From Hysterium pulicare CBS 123377 (lineage: Eukaryota > Ascomycota > Dothideomycetes > Hysteriales > Hysteriaceae), in contig AJFK01000068.1 of NCBI GenBank assembly GCA_000467715.1, positions 62,001-126,000 on the forward strand: 64,000 nt of DNA, written 5' to 3'. A model generated the notes under the pieces. That model was not told the DNA's origin. It made no database searches and worked only from the letters and a program-made list of their open reading frames with translations. Below, in pieces: positions 55,441 through 64,000 of the stretch. Each line of letters begins with the position of its first letter. Within the stretch, counting starts at the first letter, position 1. Position numbers and translations under genes: made by a program.

Positions 55441-56788
55441 TCATCCAATTGAGTACCCCAAGTCCCTCAGCCGCTTACAATTCCTCATGTCCATCCTCCT
55501 CGCCTCGTTCATCTTCTCTTCATCTTGAAAAAACCACCCCTGCGCATCCTGTATCATCCTTGCTTGTGCCTGATGCTCCATCTCACACCCAACATTCAAC
55601 TGATGCACATATTTGGTTTCCGCCACCTTATCCAACTCCTTCCACTTTCTATTGCTGTAGTCCTCTACATCAGCCGGGTTCACCCAGTACGGAATCTTTA
55701 ACCGCGTTGATGTGCGCATTTGCGTTTGGGGAGGTCGCGCCACGTCGAAGCGTAAGGAGGGGCCCTGCGGCGTAGTACCGCCGCTGAAGAGGGAGGAGAG
55801 GAGCGGGAGGATAAAAAGAAGGAGGAGAGGGAGGAGTGAAGAGAGAGCGCTTGATAGACTGGGAGTTTCTTCGGAGCCGGGAGGTTGGGCGGTTGTAGGG
55901 CGTCGACGTGGTCGTTGGCCGCCGAACTGATGGACGCGGACGCCGGGCCCCCCGCCAAGATTGAAGACGAAGCCGGGACCTGTATCGAAAAGACCTCCGC
56001 CTGTCGCAGCGTTAGTAAGACGAAGCGTGGAAGTTGTGATTGAGCAATGCAGTCGAGTTTCGAAAGAAACCGGACCGCTGATGATTGAGCTGGAAGCGAT
56101 TCTCGGAAAGAGATCTAATGATGTAACCTCCCATGAAATGACCTGCCGAAGATTGGAATACGTACCAAATGGTCCCCCGAATCCACCGCCCATTCCTCCC
56201 CCAAAGAACTGCCTGAACATCTCTTCCGGTGATATTTCTTCTTCCCACATAGGTCCCTGCCGTCCTGTACCGCCGCCAGCAGAGCGCGCAAAGTTGCTAA
56301 AAGGTGAAGCACCAGCTGCAGAAGCACCGCCACCGAAACGGTTATCAGGGTCGCCACCAAATTTGTCGTATTTTGTCTTCTTATCTGGATCCGAAAGTAC
56401 TTGGAAGGCTCGCGAGACCACTATGGTTCACGAAGCACAAGTCAGTATTAAACACCAATTCTTGGATCCCGTCATCATGATAGAGCCATAGCTTGAAGAC
56501 AGACGTACACTTAAATGCCTCATCGGCCCCTTCATACCCATTCTTGTCCGGATGCGTCAGCAGACTCAGTTTACGGTATGCTTTTTTAATCTCTGATTCC
56601 CCCACTGTAGTTTTGACCTCTTCCAGACCCAAGATCTCATAAAAGGCAGTGGGCGAACATCGTTTTATGCGTATCACAGCTGTCTTCTGCTCGACTGTGA
56701 AGGCCCGCCCAGAACTACCATCGTGATGGGTGCGGTGTTTGGCATCGCCGTTCGCTTTTGAGTCCGCGCCCGAAGCTTTGGCGGACAT
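55441..56788 (-). CDS. DnaJ/Hsp40 with C-terminal DUF1977-like region, ER membrane type (Hlj1/DNAJB12-like)
   Basis: Three exons (56788-56509, 56420-56166, 56000-55441) give 364 residues; introns are 88 and 165 nt. The J-domain spans about residues 48-115 (FYEILGLEEV, EIKKAYRKLSLLTHPDKNG with the HPD tripeptide, then VSRAFQVLSDPDKKTKYDKFG). A Gly/Phe-rich region follows (GGGMGGGFGGPFG). A single membrane segment lies near residue 240 (SLLPLLLLFILPLLSSLF). The C-terminal cytosolic/lumenal domain contains IPYWVNPADVEDYSNRKWKELD and a Cys/Arg-rich end. This order matches fungal and animal ER-associated J-proteins that recruit Hsp70 for degradation of membrane proteins. Intron 1 splits the J-domain just before VSRAF. 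Confidence 0.9.
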
Positions 56789-57108
56789 GGTGAGGGTGGG
56801 CGGAGAGGGCGGAGAGAGCCCGGTGTTGAAGTTAAGAACGCAACGGTGATCGGTAGCAGGATCAGATTATTGAGACTAGCAGGAAGTTAGGAGAAATTCG
56901 CCATCAAATGGCAGAAGTCATGTAAGCAGTTGTACGGGAAAGGGTTCGTGTGTTGTGTGTTGCGCAATACAGACATTCGAGGCGTACGGCCCAAGAGCCA
57001 CGGCGACAGAAGCGAAGATCGTCTGTGCGTTCATGACGGGAACTTCCCAAGCAATGCTACATTCACCTTCTGACAGCCATCCGCCCACAACCATAACACA
57101 TCTACATC
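56789..57108. promoter_or_regulatory. Bidirectional promoter between the DnaJ and AIM19 genes
   Basis: The 320 bp between divergent ATGs contain no ORF. I looked for a full heat-shock element (alternating GAA/TTC triplets) and saw only an isolated GAAATTC at about 56892. Confidence 0.55.
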
Positions 57109-57649
57109 ATGTCGCAGGGGGAGCCTAAGCGAAGCGTGGTCAGTTCCTTACGATCATGGGGAGGTTAGTAATTCAAACATGCTCTCCTCCTCATAGCCAT
57201 TTATTCATGTCATCACTCAGAGAATCCATTTCCTCCGACTCTGCTCGCCACTCTCATAACGGCTCAGCATATACGCCCCTTCCAGGCCTTTCCAATGATG
57301 TTCCCTCCCGTTCTTTTATTCTCTAGCTGGATGAATGTCAATTCATACAAGATTGATTCCGCTGGTATCACAGCTGGCTGGAGCGGACTGTACATGTTAC
57401 TAGCTGCTCGTCGAAAACAGGTAAGCTGACGATATTATCGGGCTGGATGCTCCTTCGAAGGATAGAAATTCAGTTTAACATGCTTCCTACGAGATCACAT
57501 GCTGACCAAAACAGAGATTCTCGCAGAAGTTTGGTGCAAGAGGGATAATTCGCGGGGCCTCCATAGGTCTTTGTGCCGTTAATCTTGCCGGTTGTGGCGT
57601 TGCGTATGTGTTTGGGGGGAGGGGGGAAGAAGAAAGGTTGAGAGAATGA
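57109..57649 (+). CDS. Aim19-like mitochondrial membrane protein
   Basis: Three exons (57109-57163, 57221-57420, 57515-57649) give 129 residues. Exon 1 encodes MSQGEPKRSVVSSLRSWG and is spliced in phase 1 to ENPFPPTLLATLITAQHIRPFQAF. Helices follow: MMFPPVLLFSSWMNVNSYKIDS, AGITAGWSGLYMLLAARRKQ and GIIRGASIGLCAVNLAGCGVAYVFG. The pattern fits the fungal family of yeast Aim19 (altered inheritance of mitochondria), small multi-span mitochondrial proteins of unknown mechanism. No single exon exceeds 200 nt, so ORF-based prediction would miss it. All three exons keep phase and end at TGA 57647-57649. Confidence 0.82.
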
Positions 57650-57975
57650 GTCCTGCTGGAGAATCTGTACCATATATACTCTACTGTAAATATCTTCTTA
57701 CATCACGGAGATTAAAGTTAAAACTCAGTCTGTGAGTCGTCACCTTATCATACTCAAAAGTCAATACAGGTGTATCTATTGTTCATGTTGTTATGCCTGC
57801 TTATAGGCCTGCTGAGGTGGCCCCCCCTCATTGCCTTACAAGACCCAAACCATAAGCATGATTTAGGACCCATCCCCCAAGACTTGCTCAAGGGCTTTGG
57901 TCTCTCTAGTGACCAAGACGCCCAAACACCGAGGATGCATACCTGGCAAAGTCAACGTGCGTCAAACGAAGCTTC
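57650..57975. other. Intergenic spacer between convergent genes
   Basis: The 326 bp between the Aim19 and Ufd2 3' ends hold no supported ORF. Confidence 0.55.
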
Positions 57976-60900
57976 TCAACCTGACGTGTCCATTGGCTCG
58001 CCCTCATTCACAGTTCTTCTTCCCCTCTTCTCCCCCTTAAAGGCCATAATCTTAGCCATCATATCCTCATTCGGAATTACGTCCTCAATCTTGAGAGGAC
58101 TTCGATTGAACGGGTCATTCGGATCACTCAACAAATGACTCCGAATTGTGCTGCGGTCCAGCGTGACCCTACTTGTCGGTAATATAACGGGATCCTCCAT
58201 AAGCGTGGCCATGAGGGGATCAAGAAACTCATCAGGGATATCTCCATAATCAAGCTCTTCTTGTTCATCTTCCTCTTTAGCCGTTCTGATGACGCTGGCG
58301 AGGTGTCCCCAGTCCTGAAGCTGCTCGGACGACTTGAGAGCGTAGTGTTGCATGATCGACATCGCTACGTTGAAGTTCTCGGGTTTGTACGAACGCCCAT
58401 CGCGAGCCACGGCTTTCTGGAACGCTGCCTTCTCTTTCAAATTCAAATACACATCCGCTATTTCAGAGAGCATCTGTTTAGGGTTCCAACCATATTCTTC
58501 ACCGTTATCGACTCTCAAGTTCGCTTTCTTTGGGCCCACTAAGGCATCCAGATTGTAATCCAACATGTCCGCCAGCCGCTGCACAATCTCTGGTTTTGTG
58601 AATGAGTCGCTTAAGGCTTCTGTAAATAGCTTGAGCATAGCTACCGTTTCATTGGTTAATTGCATGTAGCCCTTCGCTTTACCCTCGGCAGCGGAAAGAG
58701 CTTCCTCCTTCTCCTGTCGTGCATTTGCATCCATGGATTCAGGAGGAATCTTGAGTTCTTTCTGCAAGTCATGTATTTGTTTGAACGCCGTAAAAGACTC
58801 GTCAAGAACGAACGTTACGTCGTTAAGCAGCAGATTCACGAAGCGGACAAAGAAGTCAAGGTTAACCCTGTAAACAGTCAGACACCGTGGCAGTGTTATT
58901 TGCATGAGAAGGGAACAAACCGTGCTTCAGTGGCCAGGTTATCTCGATAGATAGGATTTGGCCAAATGGTCCGGATAACCTGAAAAATTTCGTAGCGGAT
59001 ATTGAACTTATCAAAGAACTGTGTATGGGCCCCCGTACTCTCGCATTCGATGTAGAATTTCATCAGAGCATGTAGTAAGTGCTTTGTTGCAAAATCGGAT
59101 GCGAATAGCGCATCCCCTAAAACTCCTCTTGACCGAGTGTAAACGGGCCATACGCCGTGAAAGAGGATAGTGATAAGTCCAGACTTCAAGTAAGGATTCT
59201 TAATGTATTCTGAGCTGCGCAAAAATGTTATGCATACCATGATCAGTTCATCACATTGCGTAGATGCAATGATCTGAGGTATATTCCTCGTTATGAATTT
59301 GAAATTGTCAACAATGTCTTCGAGGAAGTATTCGGGAAGACACTTGAACACTTCGGGCTGTTCTTCTTGAAGTGGCAGGGCCAAAGTCTGTCGCGGGAAG
59401 TCTAATCCTGGAGAAACAAGCCTCAGGAGCCAGACAATAACATATCTCATAAGCAGCATCGATCTGGATTGAGTAAGCTCATCAAGAAGCACTCCTTGAA
59501 TGGCCAGAATGGTGCAGTGGCCCCTTTCTACTTGATCTTTAAGCTTCTTCAGGTGTGCTTCGTAGATGGCGAGCTGAGCAGGATTCTAAGACGACGTCAA
59601 TAGCTGCACCTCCGTTTACATATTAAGAGCCACAAACCTGAGCAAACTTGTGCCTCTCGACTTCCCATTTCTCGATTTGTTTTTCCATCCATTTCACATC
59701 TTTCTGAAGCTGGGACAATTTAGTATTTGCAGCTTCAGTTCCATAATGATGAGCTGCGACAGTAAGGAAGAAGATTTCGGTAATGAAGTTGTTAGTGCCA
59801 GAAGCCTTATTGCTGTAGAAATCGTCGGACGCGTGCTGATCCGCGTTAATCTTCGTTTCATCTTCAATGTGTACTCGGGGGTTTCTGCGGAGGTAATCGA
59901 CGTCAATTCGATCAATTTTCGAGAAGGTGGCATCCATGAAAGGTTCGCACAGCCGATCTAATATTACTGTAACGTTCACCATAAAAGCGTCCGATGAGAT
60001 GCTTTTGGCATCGACTTGGATCGCCCTTCGCTTGTGATTAGCGTTTACTGTCAATGCAAACCAATCTAATATCTTCTCTCTCGAATCCTTAGTCTTGATA
60101 AAGCAATTGGCAATATCGAACAATTCGTCTTGATGCGTCTGTAAAGTCATGCGTAGAGCCTTTTGTGAATTGGCAATGTATGCTTTGTCTCTGGTTTTTG
60201 GACTAGAGAAGTAGTTCAGAGCAACTTCGCCCTGCATCGGGGAAAGGTGGAAGAAAGGTCCCAGAAGTGTTTCAGACTCAATACCTGGGGCAGGAACGTT
60301 CAGTGGTAGAAACATCGGCGATTCTGAGAGAGCGACGAGTAATGGCTGATAGCGGACAAAGTTTCGCATAGCCTATACCTTGTCAGTTTTAGTCACTGCC
60401 AGAGGCAGAGATATCGCACCAAAACGTAAGGCTTGAAGTCATCATTCATGGACTTTCTCGCCAGTTGTCGACTCAGTTCCTCCATGGCACCAACAAGGAC
60501 TTCTTTCACGCTTTCATCCTCGTTAAAACGGGAGACGGCTTCGCTAAGGAAATCGTGGCAAATCCCATAATCCTTCTCGGAGTCTACCAATAAATGCTCT
60601 GCCAAGAGATTGGTAGGAGAAGGTTCTCCACCAAACATGTCAGGCATGGTTGCGGCAAAGATACAGTAGCTGAAGCAGAGCCTACGGGCTTCTCTGAGAA
60701 TGACGTATTTAGGATCGGCCTTGTCGTTGCTTCGTATTCCTCGGAACATCCTCGATACCCTCTTCCAGCAACCTAACAGGTACTCCAAAGGCCTACTCTC
60801 CGGGGTGTTTAGCGGTACGTTTGAAGCTGCCTCTAGGATTGCCTGGTCTAATATATCTGTGCTTAACCGTATTGGTCTACTCTCGTCTTCGAGGTCAGTC

Positions 60901-61412
60901 ATAACCCCCGAGACATAGCGGAGATGATGCCCATGGGTATCGCGGGTAACTTTGGGATCCAAGCTCAGCCTGAATATACTGCCCAGTGTTCTATCTTCCC
61001 ATACCTCCAACGAAGCAGAGCCGACCGGTGACTGGAGGCGAGACTGTGAAGCACCGTCCCCATTGGGTACAGGTGTACTTGTGGAAGTGGCTTTGTGTTT
61101 GATATTGATCCGAGTCGGCGGTTTGTTCTCAGGTTTCATTCCAAGTTGAGTGAAAGGATTCGGCGTCACGTCTGGGACATCTGAGGTCTTGGATGTGCTC
61201 TCCGCCGGCTGTTGCTTCTGTTCGGGTTGTGATGTCGGCTGGTTTGAAGGAGGGGAAGCTTGTGTAGGTGAGCTGCTTGATCCAGCATTAGAGCTTGTTT
61301 GGCCACCGAGTTTTGCGAGGCGCTTCATGCGGATCTACTGGTGTTAGCAGGCTGTAATGTTGAATTGTATGTATAAGCACACCTTGTCCGCATCGGACAT
61401 AGAGTCATCCAT
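57976..61412 (-). CDS. UFD2: Ubiquitin conjugation factor E4 (Ufd2 type, U-box)
   Basis: Five exons (61412-61383, 61334-60420, 60372-59638, 59585-58921, 58867-57976) give 1,078 residues. Exon 1 has only ten codons (MDDSMSDADK) and joins IRMKRLAKLG, the usual Ufd2 start. The protein elongates ubiquitin chains on substrates delivered by Cdc48. After a Ser/Pro-rich N-terminus, the long helical E4 core runs from about residue 140 to 960 (for example GPFFHLSPMQGEVALNYF, LLVALSESP, LDFFVRFVNLLLNDVTFVLDES). The C-terminal U-box (DIPDEFLDPLMATLMEDPVILPTSRVTLDR) keeps the hydrophobic and polar residues used for E2 binding. All four introns are 46-54 nt and phase-consistent. A CACGTG palindrome lies about 235 bp upstream of the start. 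Confidence 0.93.
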
Positions 61413-63942
61413 CGCAGCAGTGAGCGTACAAGATCAGAATCAATTTTTTTGAAGTTGCTCCAAGATCCGCGCTTTTTTTTGAAGAAGCGATGGTTGTGCC
61501 TCTTGATACTGGAGCAAAGCTGTGGGATGGTGCGTAAAGCTCGGTGTGGACAGAGCTTAACTATGTTGCGCTGAACCCAGGCACCAGGCGTGTTACCGCC
61601 GCTAACACAAGTGGGGGTTTGTTCCAAGGTTGCTACTTCACTGTCACGTGACTAACCTTGAATAGGTATTCCATATCCTTCTTCAGCTCGCAATACAACA
61701 ACAAACATCCGTAGTTGCTGGTTTGTCTCAAACATGTGAAGGTACTGGGGTTTGTCGTGGAATGTTTCTTTTCACACTTCGAAGATCAATAGTGTTTGTA
61801 TATCAAGCAGCATTCATAGTGTTGACCTAGGCACTCTTCACCAGCGTTACTAGATTATCCACGTTATCACCATATGGATGTGTCTAGCTGAACAATAACG
61901 AACCTTTTCCACTAATTGAACACAAATGTGGATATATGAGAGCTATGTTGGCAAAGTTCACCACAACAAAAGCACTTGTGCCGGAAAGTGTTGGACTATT
62001 CTGGTCCTATGAGCAAACATCGGCAGCAAACAGTGATGATGGGCTGTATCAACCACCCAATATCCCTTCATTAAGGAATCACGGCTTCCAACCAACAAAA
62101 GGTCAATTTGATGGATCAACGTTAAGAGACATTCTGGAAAGTACAACTTATACCTTCGTTGATCCTCCTGTGTGAACCCACCCACGCGGTGGCTCCCTCT
62201 ACGTGTACTACCAAGCTTTGACGCACAACAGACTTCCTACATGAATAAGAGAGCCGGGGAAAAACTGGACACCGGCGACGACGGGCGAGTATCATTGTTC
62301 TGATCGGCTAGGAGCTTTCAGTTTGTGCTGTCAAATTGAGGGTAATCAGATCTCTGTTTGCGTGAATGAGCTGAGCGGGCCTCTAAGTCCCTTTCTCGAC
62401 CTTCTCTAGAGCTGATGTTGAACATTTCGAAAACATTACATCGCCAAACCTGGAAAGTTACGAGAGTGTGGGCTGCATGTGGAATGGCTTTTGCATGGGT
62501 CTACGTGCAGCTGGCTACTTCGGAAATCGAGCTCGAGCATCCTGAGATGCCGGTACTAAATTTGTAAGGCGTCTCAACTATTTTCAACAGTAGAGTCCGT
62601 TCTGTCTTTTGTCATCAGTACTGCTTGAGAAGTTGTGAAATGTGTGAATGCTATATGCCCACAAGTGTTACGGGAGAAGGCACTATTGTCTCCTTCACTG
62701 GAGGATCCATGGTCTTAGTAGATGCAACCCAGACTGGAGTCCAGAGGAAAGAAATCCAAGCCCACTGTCGCATTTCCTAGTCCGCCGAGGTCTTCTGCCA
62801 GTAAGAACACAGCTGTGCTAATATATACTGTTCAACTTCAGCAAAGGAATGTCCCAGTTGGTGTGCTGACTTGGTGCAACTCGGATTGGTGGCTGGTGCC
62901 TAGTTCCGTGTCGACCCTATGTGCCATAGTATGATCGAGCGCACAGATGCTCATGGATGGAAAAGATGTCTGAGAACAAAAGAGAAGGAGAGGGGTGGTT
63001 TCTGAAAAGTAATGGCAATAGGACTCCTCACCTACCTTGTGGCATAGGCAAAACTCGCACATTGACTGGACCAAAGAGTGGCTGCGCCCCAAGCTCTCAC
63101 TCTTCTGCCTAGACTGCACAATCATGTAAGTAAGACATCCAAGGACACATGCGAGCTGAGTCTGGGGTCCTGCGACCTGATCTGGGCCGCAGCAAAAGAT
63201 GCCGTTATCATGGCTTTGGAGTCGAGCGCTCTTCAAACGTTTGGAAGTCAATGAGGCTGTTGCTGAAACAATCGACTTCATGGGTGACGACGCCCTTAGC
63301 ACGAGCAACGTTGAGCCCGCGCAAAAAACGCCCAAGGGGAGCGGGCTGGTCGCCAGACATGCTGCACGTACGGTACAAGACATACCAGCGAAACCAGGTG
63401 AAGGCAGCGGGAGTGAGCAGCAGCAGAACAAACAAGGACTGTAGCTGTCTGCTGTCCTCTGAGTTCTGTCTTTATCAGTGACTAAATCAACGGCTGCACA
63501 TGCATCATTCAAGCAAGCCTTGCTACCCCGATAACCGTGCCCCTTGCCTTCCACCGACTGCTTGCCGCTGCCTCTCCACTCGTCCTCGTGCTCCATCCGG
63601 CCCCGTCGCCAAATTCCCATCCATACCTTCGTTCACCACCGCAGAACGCACTTCTCAATCCTCGCTCTCCTCTTCGCAGTGACAGTGACCGCGACCTAGC
63701 CCGGCGCTACGTACGCCACTCGCCCGCTGCAGCCAAAGGCAAACACAGCCGCAGCACTACAAAGCCTCTCGCTGGTCAGTGCGCGCTTCGTGTTGCCTAG
63801 TGACGCTTCCTCTTTCTCCCTCCACACCACGTCCATCGTACTTCAACAACTCCCTTTCCGCCATCTCCACTGATTCTCACTCTCCAACAGACCTCTCCAC
63901 CCCTCTACAGCAAATCCCTATCGCTCTCTCTGATAATACAAG
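61413..63942. promoter_or_regulatory. Divergent intergenic region between UFD2 and RHO1, 2.5 kb
   Basis: The UFD2 side contains GTCACGTGAC at 61643-61652. The RHO1 side is strongly pyrimidine-rich from about 63530 to 63935, as is common in fungal leaders, so RHO1 probably has a long 5' UTR, perhaps with an intron. A 260-codon minus-strand ORF (62838-63620) shows no family motif and is GC-skewed; I do not support it. No RNA gene is seen. Confidence 0.5.
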
Positions 63943-64000
63943 ATGGCGGAAATCCGTCGAAAGCTTGTTATTGTCGGCGACGGTGCCTGCGGAAAGACCT
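63943..64000 (+). CDS. RHO1: Rho-type small GTPase, N-terminus only (Rho1)
   Basis: Only the first 19 codons lie in the window: MAEIRRKLVIVGDGACGKT. The P-loop GDGACGKT and the MAEIRRKLV start are characteristic of fungal Rho1, the GTPase that activates beta-1,3-glucan synthase and the cell-wall integrity kinase Pkc1. The rest is beyond the window edge, so Rho paralogues cannot be excluded. Confidence 0.85.
   Translation, partial: MAEIRRKLVIVGDGACGKT

Noticed and set aside
62838-63620. 260-codon minus-strand ORF upstream of RHO1
   Set aside because: No recognisable domain, Cys/Ser-rich irregular sequence, and it overlaps the probable RHO1 promoter; plus-strand shadows are equally open.
1-64000. 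Secondary-metabolite cluster
   Set aside because: No synthase, P450, methyltransferase or tailoring group is present; the two Zn2Cys6 genes and the EthD-like gene are scattered among housekeeping genes.
1-64000. Transposons or virus-derived copies
   Set aside because: I found no transposase, reverse transcriptase, integrase or capsid motif and no long terminal repeats; short repeats alone do not support an element.

Overview
The window is nuclear DNA of a filamentous ascomycete (Pezizomycotina); I cannot fix the class. The evidence is the gene content (three Zn2Cys6 regulators, GH92 mannosidase, PNGase A, an Ecm25-type RhoGAP, Aim19) and the gene architecture: short introns, mostly 47-90 nt, with GT..AG ends and CTAAC-like branch points. 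I joined exons by hand, using splice consensus, reading phase and remembered family sequences. No database search was run.

Layout by position. 1-1182 (+): 3' part of the SWR1/NuA4 subunit SWC4. 1589-6429 (-): a very large regulator-like protein joining a Cys-rich zinc domain, a Zn2Cys6 domain and a long fungal-specific body, with an apparent one-base frameshift. 10248-12563 (+): Zn2Cys6 domain fused to a maltose-acetyltransferase-like hexapeptide domain. 12977-14076 (+): mitoribosomal protein uL3m. 17628-18463 (-): DUF1279 (FAM210/Nat2-like) protein. 20923-21219 (+): small conserved protein. 21346-23705 (+): PNGase A family. 27310-29057 (+): EamA/DMT transporter. 29550-30999 (-): PLC-like GPI-type protein. 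31827-32491 (-): unknown membrane protein. 32858-33673 (-): two-repeat EthD-like protein. 34499-35692 (+): Cce1 resolvase. 36208-37359 (-): SWIM-RING protein. 37808-39485 (-): adenylosuccinate lyase. 40363-43200 (+): GH92 mannosidase. 44034-46366 (+): Ecm25-like RhoGAP. 47159-48565 (+): chorismate synthase. 49168-51774 (+): Zn2Cys6 regulator. 52584-53836 (-): mevalonate diphosphate decarboxylase. 54204-55033 (+): holocytochrome c synthase. 55441-56788 (-): ER-type DnaJ. 57109-57649 (+): Aim19. 57976-61412 (-): E4 ligase Ufd2. 63943-64000 (+): first codons of RHO1.

Most genes are housekeeping genes scattered without functional clustering; I see no biosynthetic cluster. Two divergent pairs share compact promoters (MVD1/heme lyase, 367 bp; DnaJ/AIM19, 320 bp). 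Four gene-poor stretches (6430-10247, 14077-17627, 18464-20922, 23706-27309) hold no ORF I can support. I recognised no transposon, viral copy, CRISPR array, rRNA or tRNA. The points most worth a second look are the broken multidomain regulator, the regulator-acetyltransferase fusion, the close or possibly spliced 98-residue/PNGase pair, the presequence-like Cce1 5' extension without an ATG, the competing donors in ADE13, two 23-nt microexons, and a diverged tandem duplication behind the GH92 gene.
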